Source: Anisodus tanguticus (taxonomy: Eukaryota > Streptophyta > Magnoliopsida > Solanales > Solanaceae). From it: DNA of 64,000 nt. Made by a program: the position numbers and the translations under genes. Of the stretch, positions 10,352 through 21,923 are shown piece by piece. The notes below the pieces were generated by a model. The model ran no database searches. It had not been told where the DNA came from and saw nothing but the letters and a program-made list of their open reading frames with translations. Each line of letters begins with the position of its first letter. Position 1 is the first letter of the stretch. The DNA lies in assembly GCA_034509755.1 (NCBI GenBank), contig CM067539.1:27902001-27966000 (forward strand), read 5' to 3'.

Positions 10352-11213
10352 TAATGCTTTCCCAAGACAATTTTCTTCCGTTTGAATTCCACGACTTCTT
10401 CAACCACGTCTACCGCATCAATCAACGATATGCTCTCATAAGCAGTTGGCAATTTCATCCCCTTGCTCGCTTGAAAGGTCACCTCATCATAATTCACCCA
10501 GAATTTTATTTCATTCTTCTCGGAATTCATAAGAGCCCTTCTGGTAGCAAGGAATGATCTCTCCAATTTAATAGGAATTTTCTTATCAACCGTACAATTA
10601 AGTATGACAAAATTCGTCGGGAGGAGAAACTCACCCATTCTAACAAGAACATCATCAACAATACCAACCAGTCTTTTCACCGTTCGATCGCCCATTTGTA
10701 GTCTCATACTAGTGGGTCTAGGCATTCCGAATACCGATTGCTTATAAATTACAAGGGGCATTATATTTATGCTAGCACCGTTGTCACAGAGAGCTCTTGA
10801 AAAATCATGTTGCCCGATTGTACATGGAATGATAAAAGCACCGAATCTTCTATTTTTTGGACCAGTGTGGTGGAAATAATGAAACTATTGCGATGAGTGA
10901 CACTCATCGTATCATGCTTGATTGTCTTCTTTTTAGTGATCAAATTCTTCAAGTACTTAACAAAACTCGGCATTTCTTGAAAAGCATCAAGGAATGGTAT
11001 GTTCAACGATAACTTCTTCAATTGATCATAAAATCTTTGACACTTGGAATCCTCGGTTCTCTTCACCAACCTTTGTGGGGAGGGATGTAAAGATTTGGAA
11101 AATTGAGTAAGGGGCCTAAGTGCTCCCGTCACCTTGCCTTTGTCGATGTCACTACTCACCTCTTGAGCTTTTACATTCTGCGGGACAATATCAACTTCAA
11201 CAACATTCGGCAC
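10351..11213 (-). pseudogene. Gypsy aspartic protease region, broken
   Basis: Two adjacent frames (11213-10767 and 10761-10351) together cover the protease region. The downstream frame contains PRPTSMRLQMGDRTVKRLVG, a DVLVRMGEFLLPTNFVIL-type stretch and the ERSFLATRRALMN motif, all typical of Athila-lineage retropepsins. One stop codon lies between the two frames (10764-10769 area), just ahead of the conserved part. The catalytic Asp-Ser/Thr-Gly should be near the break; in the sequence the region reads DNGAS-like on the - strand, which would be an altered site. Confidence 0.7.
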
Positions 11214-11299
11214 CTCAACTCATGTTTCTTCAATAATAATTGGCACTTAAACTTGTGTCTCTTCTTTTTTCTCGCTCGAATCCTATTCTACCTCTTTCT

Positions 11300-12768
11300 C
11301 ATTTTCATTTTGAAGTAGTTTCCCACTTCGCGTTGTGATGGCCATATAATAAGATGATGAGCCATCTCCGGTACACTTTGGGTTCAGAACTGTATTGCTA
11401 GGGAGATGTCCCTTTTGGTGAGGATTTTATTCTCGAGATAGGTCCCTCATTTGAAATTTTAGCTTTTGAATAGATGCGGTGTGAGAGCCTATTATCTCAA
11501 TTAAGTTTTTCATTGAAGAGTCGGCCTTCTCTTGATTTGTCAATATTCTCTCAATCATACTCTCCATCATAGAATTTTCTTGGCCATTAAATGGACTCTC
11601 TCACCATTATTGCGAATTAGATGATAGGACCTTTGGCGGAACATAAGGATTTGAACTTCGATTTCCGAAGTTGTTGTTGTTGTTGTTATAATTTTCTTGG
11701 TTCGAGCTATCATGATCATTTCTCCCGTAATTGTTACCTTGACCTTGTAGTTGCAGTTTTCATTGATTTTGATAATTCGACCCTTGGTAGTTTTGCATTT
11801 GATAACCGCCTTGAGAATTGTTGACATAATTGCCATCTTTATATTGCATTGGAGGACCCTCCTGATATGGGCCCTCTTGGGTTTGATACATGCCACTAGG
11901 TAGTGGAGGTGCTTCTTCTACCACATTCACCTTCTTCGTTTCATTCTCATTGTTCTTCTTGGTAAGGAAGCTTATGTTGGTGGCAAGCTTGGCAATTATT
12001 TCATATCTATCGTGGTTCTCCTTCATTAAAGTGTTCAACAAAGGAGTCCCATAGGTCACACCATCTAAACCTCCAGAATGCCATGCATGATTATGAGTGG
12101 CAAACTTGTCGAGAAGTTGAGTAATTCGCTCAAAAGTCTTGTCCATGAAACACCCACTTGTCGCATTATTGGCAACTGATTGAGTCATGGGGTCCAACCC
12201 CGTGTAGAACTTCTCCATCAAGATATTCTTAGAAAATTCATGATTGGGGGACCGTTGCAAATAAAGCTTAAAATAGTCTCATGCTTCATATAGTAGTTCC
12301 CCCGGAAGTTGCTTGAAATAGAAAATTTTATCTCTAATTTTGGTCTTTTTGCTTGGTGAAAACCACTTCGTGAGAAAGACACTCACTAATTCGGCTCACA
12401 TGTAGATGAAATTTGGAGGCAAATTCTGATACCAAATTCTTGCTTCATCAGCTAGAGAATATTTAAAAACTCTCAACCGGATAGCATCCACTAAAAAATT
12501 GTTCTGCATGTGGGTTTGACATACCCCAATAAAGTTTTGAGATGTCGGTGAGGATCATCATCTGTAGAATTTCGGAAATAACCCTCCTACTTTAGCATCT
12601 GGTAGATACTATTGTCAATTTTGAAATTGGCCGCATTAACTCTTAGAGGGACAATGCCATTTGCATATTCAATCTCTTATTTGATATCCATAAATACATT
12701 TCCCTCATTTTCGTCCTCCAAGGGTCCTGATGTGCTAAAGCAACACCTCGCCCGCCTCGTGCAGCCAT
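11300..12768 (-). pseudogene. Gypsy gag, decayed
   Basis: Gag probably starts at the ATG read from 12768, which gives MAARGGRGVALAHQDPWRT. A recognisable core is at 12260-11760: FYTGLDPMTQSVANNATSG and HNHAWHSGG. The C-terminal part is rich in asparagine, glutamine and tyrosine (about 11850-11760). Multiple frameshifts and stops separate the pieces. Confidence 0.75.
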
Positions 12769-12870
12769 AATCACCTGGTTCACAAAGCAAAGCAAAGCAA
12801 ACAAGGTGTGATGGAATAGAAAAAGACTTAAAGTAAAGAATACACTAAATAGTAATTTCAAAACCCTATT

Positions 12871-12887
12871 CCCCGACAACGGCGTCA
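12871..12887 (-). promoter_or_regulatory. Primer-binding site of the gypsy element
   Basis: On the - strand this reads TGACGCCGTTGTCGGGG, very close to TGGCGCCGTTGCCGGGG, the common plant gypsy site complementary to the 3' end of a tRNA (the class usually assigned to tRNA-Asp). It lies 5 nt from the LTR edge, which fixes element orientation. Confidence 0.8.
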
Positions 12888-12892
12888 AAATT

Positions 12893-14162
12893 TGATATGC
12901 TTATATTACATTCAAATTATGACATAAAGCGAACATTGTCAAATATAGTAATCCAACTAGGTTGTGGTCTTATCCCACAGAAAATAAGGTGATAAAATAT
13001 TACTTTACGTAGTGTGATACTTGACTCTAGTCGTAATCCTATTCCGAGAACCGGTGATAGAAATTTGTACTAAAACTATTGTGACAAGATAATTAGCTAT
13101 GATGAATTACGACTTATAAATTTCTAGAAAGAAACCAAGGTTGTGTCCTCATTATGATAAAGTGTAATGCTATAGGTGTTAATATGATATATTTCTAATG
13201 GGTTATTGCATTGTTTGCACTTAATCTCTTAAAGACTCTCTAATATTTTCCAATAGTTAGAGAATATCTCCTCTTTATCATTTTCCCAAATGCAAGAGTT
13301 AATTAACAAACAAATTAATTATGCAAGGTAGATTTCTCTTATCCCTAAGTGAATCTATTAAACGAGGGTTAGCGCCACAAGTTCTTGCTATTTATTTCTA
13401 CCAAACCCTATCTCACTTTCCCAAGTATAAAAATGATTTATGACATAGGTTAATGTTTGCACCACCAACCAACATTAAAGCACAAGAAATAAATAGAAAC
13501 TAACAACCCATTATACATATATTCAATGTTAAAAACACACATTTACATAACACCCATCATTTGGGTCCACAACCTTAGTATTTAAACTTAGTTACTCATG
13601 ATGTTTGATACAAAAGAAAACATTAAAGCTTACAGTAAAATGGAAGATGACAAAAGATGTTGGAATCTTCTTCTTAAAAGTCCCAAAAGTTTGTCTTCAA
13701 TGCAATCACCAATGAGACCAAAATCTGAACAAGAATGACCCACAAACCCCTACATTTACTATTTATAATATCCGAAAACACGGATTGAAATTCAGATAAA
13801 ACTGCCCCTAACGGCATGTTCTGCGTCGCATATGCCACCACATATGGTGATATGCGACGCATTCTCCTTATTTTCAGCCTCACACGTTGGAATGCTATGC
13901 GATCCAAGTGAAGGAATTTATGCGACGCATATGCAATATGCAACACATATGGCCTCGCAGATCTTCTGCCACATAACTACTGTCCTGTTCTGATATGCGG
14001 CCGCATAACCTCATCCGCGATGCATTTTCACCTTGTTTCTTCATTTTGTTCATTTTTCCTTGACTTTGACATTCTTCTTTGATTTTCATCTACAAAACAG
14101 AAAAAAACTAAGAACGACAAATAATATGCTAAAACAACGAAAACTTCTCGTAGAAGATATCA
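12893..14162 (-). repeat. LTR of the truncated gypsy element
   Basis: The 1270-bp unit begins TGATATG and ends GATATCA, consistent with TG...CA LTR termini, and lies next to the primer-binding site. No second copy is in the window. It contains a dense group of TATGCGACGCATA-like words between 13810 and 14030. Confidence 0.7.
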
Positions 14163-14665
14163 AATGTGCCGTAATTTCACGACACATCACTCTCAACAAA
14201 ATTAATACTTCTTTATATAAACAAACTCTCAGTTGATCTCAAATTATTAAACTATTACTTTATCCAATATAAAATTATATATTTAAGAGAATACTTAATT
14301 TTTACGAATATAATATTCACATTCACAATTTTTTAATACAAGTTTAGTCGATCTCAAATTTCTAATAATAGGTAAATTTGTAAACATTATAATCTTATTC
14401 AATATGAATAATCTTTTGGAAGGAATAATATATCTCTTCAAGGTCATCTATAAAAGTTTGTTAATATTTGGCGTTGGACATTCGTGTTTTTTAATAGTAG
14501 ATATAATATACCAACTTGATCATTAACAAAGTACTCAATGATATGAAATTTCGGTTCTTAATCCTTGATACATGAATTTATCAACAATACAAATGAAAAA
14601 TTGTCAAAAAAATTAATAATTCTTTGGTCATCAATTTTACATAGTTCTAACTCCAACTAATGAAA
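14163..14665. other. AT-rich intergenic, nothing recognised
   Basis: Very AT-rich sequence with scattered poly-A/T runs. No coding potential beyond chance and no paired repeat was noticed. Confidence 0.5.
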
Positions 14666-14667
14666 TA

Positions 14668-14915
14668 TTCCATCCTTTTCAAAATGTTTGTTTGGTTTTG
14701 ACTTGGTATAAAATTTAAAAAAATAGAGAAGACTTTTGAATTTTGTGATATTAAATTAAAAATGTATAGAATGTACCAATATGCCATTTAATCTTGTGGT
14801 CTTAAACATCTCATGTGAAAAATTAAAATTAAAGAGTTGCCAAAAAAAGAAAGAGACATTATTTTTTAAACATACTAAAAATGAAAGCCACACAAATATT
14901 TTGAAACTTATGGAA
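14668..14915. mobile_element. Stowaway-like MITE
   Basis: The terminal inverted repeats pair TTCCATCCTTTTCAAAATG with TTCCATAAGTTTCAAAATA (reverse of the right end). A TA dinucleotide flanks each end (14666-14667 and 14916-14917). At 248 bp, without coding capacity, it fits a Tc1/mariner-mobilised MITE. Confidence 0.7.
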
Positions 14916-14917
14916 TA

Positions 14918-15600
14918 TTTAACAAAGGAATAGCATGACACAATAAATACACAAAAAAAATCATGTGATAATTTCTCAAAAGGGTTCAAAAGTTTGTCTG
15001 AAAAATTACAGTTCCTTGGATAGCTAACATATAATCAACTACTCCCTTCGTCTCATATTATTTGTTCAGCTTTTCTTTTACACGCCCCTTTAAAAAATTA
15101 TAAATGAAAGATATGTTTTTACCACCTTACCTTTATCTCTCTTCGATAAATTATGTTGTGATCAATATTGATTATTTTTAAGAATACTTAATATTAAGAA
15201 TAAGATGGGAAGGATTTAATTATAATAATCATAAAAGAACACTTGATGCTTATATATCAAATTTCTGTATGAAATTAAAAATTCTAAAGATGTTATCAAA
15301 TAGTTTTAGAACTTTTTGATGGAGAATATTGAGAGAGAAAAACATATATGATACCCACTTTTCTACCTTCAGTTTTTTTTTTTTTTTTAACTACCTAATT
15401 TATCCACGTGTTTTCTTTTACTGTTTTACCAAGTAATGCTGAAGATTTTGGTGTAGCTTATTGATGGCTATAAACAAACATTTAAACACATGACTTCTAT
15501 ACCAAATATGATTTATATCCCAAGTGTAGCAATTTTTGGGAGCTGTCGGTCTCATAATTCTTTGAATAACCAATCACGGATTGGAAGTCCTACTTTATCC
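14918..15600. other. Intergenic with one Stowaway-type end
   Basis: A single MITE-like terminus, CTCCCTTCGTCTCATATTAT, lies at 15044-15063 after a TA. No matching inverted end was found, so this is probably a truncated MITE. The rest is AT-rich, with a 14-nt poly-T near 15375. Confidence 0.5.
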
Positions 15601-15684
15601 CTAATTTACAAAGAGGGTTGGACTCTACAACAATTGAAACACTTTTACGTTTTTGAACATTAACATTGAAGATTGAAGAGATAA

Positions 15685-15842
15685 TTTAAATAGTAAGGGT
15701 GTAAAAGTAGCAAAATATTTAAATAATATTTTAGTCAATCAACATTATATTCATACTTTTAAATTTAAATAGTAAGGGTGTAAAAATAGCAAAATATTTA
15801 AATGATATTTTAGTCAATCAACATTATATTTATACTTTTATA
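15685..15842. repeat. 79-bp tandem duplication
   Basis: Two adjacent copies share TTTAAATAGTAAGGGTGTAA and TTTTAGTCAATCAACATTAT with a period of about 79 bp. A third, more diverged relative of the same sequence is at about 26110-26215. Confidence 0.8.
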
Positions 15843-15915
15843 TAGACTAGTTTCTATGTTCATGCGTTGCACGAAGATGTTTACTCAATTATTTATACGG
15901 ACAACTACAAAAAAC

Positions 15916-18798
15916 TAGGGCAGTCCAAGGGGGTGGGATGGGTTCCGGCTGGACGGGGGAGGGTCAGAACTCGGATTTCGGTGGGCCGGGAAGAGGTCAT
16001 GTCCCGTCCCACATCCCGCCGGAACAGGGTCGGGTTGGGGCGGGGCGGGACGGGATCGGGTCGGGATCGTTTTTTTTTTGCCACTTAATTTTAAAAAATA
16101 ATATATACAAACACTTCAATAATTGAACAAGATAGTGTAATAAAAATATCTCAAGACTGTTTTTGTGCCTCTTATATTATTTAATAGAAATATGACATAC
16201 TAATACAATTTCAAAATTACAACTTTGTGGTGTTGTTCAAAAGTTGCAAATGACATAGTAAAATACTAAAATTGCAATTAAAAAAATTACATATTCAACC
16301 ATACTCTTTCGAATTTCCTCACAATGTCTTGAAGATCTTCTGTTGGGATTGGAATTTGTTTGTCAAATTCTTCAACGTCGCTTCCTGCTCTCTCAGACAA
16401 AATTTCGTTGTAGTTGTAGTCTTCTTCTTCATTGGTCTCCGGTTGACCGCACCTCCTATGCTCCGCACGAATCCAGTATCTGAATAGAACTGCAATCTCC
16501 AACGTGTCTCCCGCCAGTGAATCTATGTGCTCCCCTATTTGAAATTTTCCCGCAGAAAAAGCGCTTTCAGACTCTGTTGATGACGCTTGAATGTTCAACA
16601 TATCTCGGGTCATCCTTGTTAGCGTCGAAAATGTCTTCTCATTCTTCCTCTAGTATTTCAGCAAGTCTTCTTGTCCTTCATCATTGACAATTAATTTGTA
16701 CGGTATAACACCCTGCAAAACATAAACATCAAATTCGCTAACTTGTGAAGAAGTTGAACCACTATACATTTTATTTCTAAGGTCTTAAATACTAGCAGCA
16801 GAAACCGCATATTTTTTATAAGGTTGCAGCGAAGTAGTAGAAGATAGTACAGAAGCCGGTTGATTATTTGCACTTTGTTGTTGGTAATACATATACATAT
16901 TTTTTGCATTCAGTGTGTATGCTAGACGTAATTGCTTCTTTAGTTGGTGTATCAGTTAGTTCTTCAGTTGGGTCTGTTGGAAGTAGTTCTACACAATCAT
17001 TAATCGTTTCTACAAGTGTTTTACAACCGTCTACTTTAATAGTTGGATTTAATACAGCACCAATAATATAAATAGTGGGGATAAGAATAGATGTCTTATA
17101 AGTTGGTTTTTGCATATATTGATTAAGTAACAAAAATATTAGAGTTATATAAACAACATATTTGAAATAGTAGGATAATAAAACTTCCAGTGTGCCTATC
17201 ATCTATATATCTATATGCTAAAATACGTTTTTGCATAAACCAATTTTGATCTATCCAATGACATATTACCGTTAAATAATCATTACCGTTAGTACTACGA
17301 CCTATGTCAGAAGTGATAGCCACTTCGCCAGTAAAATGATACAGTGCATAACGTAAATACTGTTGATATTCACTTGCAAATTTAAAAATATCAATTCTAA
17401 CAGTTGATCTAGGAAAATCATTAAAAACAAGATTATATGTTTCTCGAATATAATGAATAAAACCAGGAGAGGAAGGAAATGAAAAAGGCAAACCCTCCAT
17501 CGCTATTAATTTTTTCCATATTTTCCCTATCATATTTAGGACCAAAAATTTCCCCCGTCGTAGGGTTAATTTGACCCTATATTAGGTCGGGGACACTATG
17601 GGAACCTTGTCCCGAATCAGATGGCATTGACATACCCGATTTTTTAGCCATGTATTGATTCCACCTAGTTGTGTGCTCGCCTTGTACATGTCTCAATAAA
17701 CCTCCTGTCCCACCTTGACCTTTTTTTATTCTAAATTTATAAACATTTTTACAAAATTTACATCTAGCTAGTTGATTCTCTTCGTCCCTATCAACAAAAT
17801 GCCATGCATATGATTTTAATTTTCATTTTGTGGGGCCTCAATTCATACTAGGGGAATATGAGGCATTTCAGTTTCAGTTTCAGTTTCAGGCTGAGACTCA
17901 GTCTGAGTCTGAGGTTGAGGTGCACTAGTGGGTGTGTCATCTATATTATCGTCTAAATTAAATTCTGATTCATCTACTTCATCATCTACTGGTATATCAT
18001 TAAAAAAATAGTTTCATCAATACGACTGAAATCAATCAAATCATCGAGACTAGGAATAGGATTACTAGAAAAGTATCCTTACCCTTATTACCCCTACTAA
18101 AAGAAGCACCTTTACCGTTACCCGTAATCATACGTTTCAATCCTTCCATTTTAATTATATAAATAAATAATTAAAGTAAATGAAATTAAGTGCGATAAAT
18201 TAAAATTAAGTAACAATAATAATTTAAAGAAGGAACGAAGGTACCAAACGCCGACGTGTAATCGAGGTTGAAGATTGAAACTTTGCTCGATGGATGATCC
18301 TCAAGCTAGTTGCCAACTTCACTCCCAATTTTTATAACTTTGATATAATATTTAATAGTAGGAATATTTGTAGAATTGTAGAGAGATAAATTGAGAGATG
18401 GTAGAAATATTTGTGAGAAAAATGAAGAGGAAAATGACTTATTTATAGTTGAAAAATAGGGTTAAAGTGTAAATATAGTAACTTAGGGATTAAAAATAAA
18501 TATTAAGGGGGTAGAGGGGTTTATGGGGTGAGGGGCCAAAAATGGTCGTTTTAGCCGTTGCACAACGGTGAAAATCAAAATTTGATCGTTGTTGCAACGG
18601 TTATTTTTGCAAAGGGGGACGGGGACGGGACCGGGATCGAGATGGGGCGAGTTGGGTCGGGATCGGGACGGGTGCGACGATCCCAGGCCCCGTCCCAAGT
18701 TCGAGCCCCAACCACGATAATTTTTTTTTTACTTTGGGGGATCAGGACGGGACGAGGCGGGTCAGGATCGGGCTGACCCGGCCCACTGGACAGCCTTA
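15916..18798 (-). mobile_element. hAT DNA transposon with decayed transposase
   Basis: The ends are TAGGGCAGTCC and, reversed, TAAGGCTGTCC. A perfect 8-bp duplication CAAAAAAC flanks it (15908-15915 and 18799-18806), the hAT signature. Inside, on the - strand, are BED zinc finger, RNase-H-like and C-terminal dimerisation remnants. The outer 150-190 bp at both ends are strongly G-rich on the + strand (15920-16070 and 18615-18780), with repeated CGGGATCGGG words that could be subterminal transposase-binding sites. Confidence 0.9.
16287..17830 (-). pseudogene. hAT transposase, decayed
   Basis: Four pieces in order on the - strand. A BED zinc finger (about 17825-17640) has CKFC and HVQGEH spacing. 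A frame at 17545-17123 matches the catalytic N-part, including VAITSDIGRSTNGNDYLTV, where the first catalytic Asp is expected. A frame at 17202-16864 carries GAVLNPTIKVDGC. A frame at 16613-16287 has the hAT dimerisation motif ASSTESESAFSAGK. A stop after the BED finger (near 17587) and frame changes between the pieces make the gene non-functional. Confidence 0.85.
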
Positions 18799-18806
18799 CA
18801 AAAAAC

Positions 18807-19438
18807 TTGAATTAAGTCGCTAAATTAGTTGTAGCTAACGAATTTTATTTTTTAACTATAAGATTTGTCCGTCGTATTTGTAATTTAGTTACATAATTTA
18901 TACATCGCTAATTCCTATTTTTAGTAGTATCCAACAAATTGAATTTATACTTCTTTGTAGTTTGTAGTTGTGTTTTTGGTGTATATTGCCTTTTGACATT
19001 TTGATTGCTCAGACATGATCATAACTCTTATTATCGACATTGATATCCCTCTTAAAAATTTAACATACTACAAAAATATTCTAACATTATTTTTGCCACA
19101 AACTTCATTTATTGTTCTACAAAACACATGTATACCTTCAAAAAAATTGGATAAATTTAAAAGATTATTCTTCGAAGGCACAAGTTAATCATATGCTGCT
19201 TGGGTGTCTCAAGCATTCAGGAGAAAAACTCCTAACCATACAATGATTTTCTGTGGCCTTTAAAAAAAGTAGAATCTTGGATATATATGCAAACTTAAGC
19301 ATCTGAATACGCCCAATCATAAATAAAATCACCTAACCAAGAGCAGAAACAATCATTTCTATCAAGAAATTTAGTTGGTTTACCTGAAAAGACATGAATG
19401 TTAACGTCAAAAATAAACGTATTTCTCAGAGCAATTAA
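18807..19438. other. Spacer between hAT element and pararetrovirus
   Basis: AT-rich DNA. Short open stretches near 19190-19430 could be remnants of viral sequence upstream of the coat-protein frame, but no motif was recognised. Confidence 0.4.
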
Positions 19439-21076
19439 AAGAGTCAATTAATCGAGAAGCTCGACACAAAGAAGGTAAGAAAAGATACAAGCGATGAAAG
19501 CACTAGTAGTAATGAAAAAGCTGACAGCGATAGCGATAAACCAGAAATACGAGTAGTAGAATTCATAGAAGAAGTAGAAGATGAAACAGAAATAATAAAA
19601 GAAAACAACCAGATAGTAGAAGCTCTACAAAAGACGAAAAGAGTAAATGCAATTATAGAAGAAGAACCTGAAAGTGATATAGAAGAAGAATATAACCTAC
19701 TTGAAGAAACAGAAATAGAATCAGAAGATATAATAAATGAAGATGCAAACGATTATCCTGAAGAAGAACTAGTAGATCCTAATCTAGAAGTGATAGAAAG
19801 GAAACGAACTAGATTACCAAACCATATACCAGCAGGACAACAAGCAGAATTTAGAGAGTTTGTAGGATCAATGGCACAAGGAGTAAATTACAATGGATAT
19901 TTCCTAGACTTAGACAACGTCTACGATGAACATGAAATAGGAAGAAGAATAACAGATTGGAACCTAGGAGTGTATATAGTAATAATGAACTCTGCACACA
20001 CGGAAAATCTAGAATACATGTACGAATTAATATCAAGAACATTAATAGGAAAAGTAGCATATTGGATAGATTCCATAGCATACCAACTAAGAGGAGAAGT
20101 AATGAGTCATGCAACGGATTGGAAATCCATGCTAATGATATTTGACATTATACTAAAAAGAGAATTTTTAGGAGAAAAATGGCTAGTAGCCAGGAAAAAC
20201 GTATTCGCAGAAAGAAAAATTGAAATAATAATGAGTTTAAACAATATGAAATGTTGTAAGACTAATAAATTACCAGAATATACGATTAGCTTTAGTAAGT
20301 TCTTTTACGAAGCTAGATTCTTACCAGACGAAGGATTAATATACCAACAACTGTATTATGACCATTTACCAACACCTTATAATACAGATATAACAAAAGA
20401 ATATACTCAGCTAGAACCAAAGGAAAATACTTTAGGAGAAAGAATACGAGTATTACGAGCTTATCTAATGAGAAAATGTGAGGAATTCAGGACGCAACAG
20501 AAGATTAAAAAAGATAAGAAATTAGGACTAAGAGAAATATGTGGATTTACAGAAAAAAGATTAGTGTTCGGATGCGACGACAAAAGAAAAGAGAAGAAGT
20601 ATAAAAAGCATAGAAAGGGTTATCAAACCAAAAGGTATAAGAAAAATAGTTATAAAAACTATAAACATAGACAAGATTATAACAACAACCCTTATTACAA
20701 ACCATATAGAAAAAAGAGATTTAAAAGGTATAAGAATACCCCAGAAACCAGGAAAAAATTTAGGTACAAACGAAAATTTAGAAAAAGAAGATTCGTAAAA
20801 CCAATTAACACAGAAAAAGTGAAAGAATGTACATGTTGGAATTGCAATGAAAAGGGTCATTATGCGAATAAATGCCCAAAATTAAAGAAAAAAGGAATAA
20901 AATACATGAATACTACACAATTTATAACGAGTCTACGACAGATTACAGAAGACAATGATAAATGGTATGACTATGAAAACTTTTATGTAAGTCAAACAGA
21001 TGAGGAAAATGAATCAGACTTAGAAAATGTCCAGTTCATTAACCAACAATCAGAAAGTGAGACTACTTCTGAATAA
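19439..21076 (+). CDS. Pararetrovirus coat-protein frame
   Basis: The frame is open for 545 codons after a TAA at 19436-19438. The first 115 residues are very acidic (many Glu/Asp), and no ATG occurs in this part, so the true start is missing or non-ATG; the first ATG is at about 19869. The centre is the capsid-like region. A strongly basic Lys/Tyr/Arg-rich stretch follows (about 20570-20810), then a CCHC zinc knuckle CWNCNEKGHYANKC (about 20833-20874) and an acidic tail. Acidic N-terminus, basic region and knuckle in this order are the hallmark of caulimovirid coat proteins, which bind and package the genome. The frame is intact but lacks neighbours needed for infection. Confidence 0.82.
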   Translation, partial: KSQLIEKLDTKKVRKDTSDESTSSNEKADSDSDKPEIRVVEFIEEVEDETEIIKENNQIVEALQKTKRVNAIIEEEPESDIEEEYNLLEETEIESEDIINEDANDYPEEELVDPNLEVIERKRTRLPNHIPAGQQAEFREFVGSMAQGVNYNGYFLDLDNVYDEHEIGRRITDWNLGVYIVIMNSAHTENLEYMYELISRTLIGKVAYWIDSIAYQLRGEVMSHATDWKSMLMIFDIILKREFLGEKWLVARKNVFAERKIEIIMSLNNMKCCKTNKLPEYTISFSKFFYEARFLPDEGLIYQQLYYDHLPTPYNTDITKEYTQLEPKENTLGERIRVLRAYLMRKCEEFRTQQKIKKDKKLGLREICGFTEKRLVFGCDDKRKEKKYKKHRKGYQTKRYKKNSYKNYKHRQDYNNNPYYKPYRKKRFKRYKNTPETRKKFRYKRKFRKRRFVKPINTEKVKECTCWNCNEKGHYANKCPKLKKKGIKYMNTTQFITSLRQITEDNDKWYDYENFYVSQTDEENESDLENVQFINQQSESETTSE

Positions 21077-21077
21077 A

Positions 21078-21401
21078 ATGAACGTATTAGAAAGAGAAAA
21101 AAGAAAATTATTAGAAGAAAGAGATTATTAGATACAATGCGACCAGTATAATAGACACAAATTAGTTATAACTTCAACCACCAGTGAAACAGGAAGCAAA
21201 TACTATTTGGATAGACATAAAAAGGTTATGAAAAATCTTGGAAGAATAATGAAAAGAATAAGCGAAATAAACTGGAAACTTGTAGAGATAAGAAGACAAA
21301 TACAAATACTAATGGCTAATGAAGACATTAGTCGAGAAATAAGAGAATACGAACTAGATGAAAACCTCCAATAGAGATTGAGAGAAATGAATATTGGATA
21401 A
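21078..21401 (+). pseudogene. Small viral frame between coat protein and pol
   Basis: An ATG at 21078 lies one base after the coat-protein stop. The frame of about 107 codons is charged and helix-prone (coiled-coil-like, many Glu/Lys/Arg). It is interrupted by TAG codons near 21129 and 21372 and ends with TAA at 21399-21401, directly followed by the ATG of the protease frame. Small frames occur at this place in some caulimovirids; no function can be assigned. Confidence 0.55.
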
Positions 21402-21923
21402 ATGGTAGCAATCTATATAGAAGCCCATATAGAATACAAGCCTAATAAGATGATAAAACAGAAAATCTTTATTGATAGCGGAGCAGACTTATGCTTAGCT
21501 AGAAAAGAAGTATTAGAATCACACAGATGGAAGAGAACCAGAACATATAGAGCTAAAGTATCAGGATTCAATGAGCAATTAAAGGAATTAGATATAATAG
21601 CAGAAAACATGAGGATAATATTAGGAAAAACCATATTTAGATTACCAATAATATACCAGTTGGATAATATGAAACAACAAGTGTTGTTAGGAAATAACTT
21701 CCTAGATTACTTCAGAACACAAGTTATAGATAGTAATACTTTTAGCTTACAAACACCTTGTAACAAATGGATAGTATTAAAAAGAATATTACCTATACAT
21801 ACATTAAGATTATGTACTATAAAGAGTAATAGGAATAATAATCTACAATTATTAAAAGAAAAATATCTGAATTCGTTAAAAACAAACTTTGGAGAAAATC
21901 CAATCCAACTATGGGAAAAATAA
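21402..21923 (+). CDS. Pararetrovirus aspartic protease fragment of pol
   Basis: The 173-residue frame starts with ATG immediately after the preceding TAA. The retropepsin active site IDSGAD is visible at about residues 24-29, followed by the hydrophobic flap/ALL-type region near VLLGNNFLDYF. In intact relatives this domain continues directly into RT; here a TAA at 21921-21923 ends it, so only protease could be made. Confidence 0.8.
   Translation: MVAIYIEAHIEYKPNKMIKQKIFIDSGADLCLARKEVLESHRWKRTRTYRAKVSGFNEQLKELDIIAENMRIILGKTIFRLPIIYQLDNMKQQVLLGNNFLDYFRTQVIDSNTFSLQTPCNKWIVLKRILPIHTLRLCTIKSNRNNNLQLLKEKYLNSLKTNFGENPIQLWEK

Larger units (their letters stand above)
9980..14162 (-). mobile_element. 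Athila/Tat-lineage gypsy element, 3'-truncated
   Basis: Reading right to left: LTR (14162-12893), primer-binding site, gag, protease, and the first ~50 residues leading into reverse transcriptase, where it ends at about 9980. RT core, RNase H, integrase and the second LTR are absent. The protease and pre-RT motifs are those of the Athila/Tat branch of plant gypsy elements. The missing end may have been removed when the copia element next to it arrived or by later deletion. Confidence 0.82.

Noticed and set aside
14756..14989. 77-residue hydrophobic frame on the - strand
   Set aside because: It lies in a Stowaway-like MITE; AT-rich DNA easily gives Phe/Leu-rich frames.
15867..16126. Gly/Arg-rich frames at the left end of the hAT element
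   Set aside because: They are the translation of G-rich terminal sequence; the mirrored end at 18558-18776 gives the same kind of artefact.
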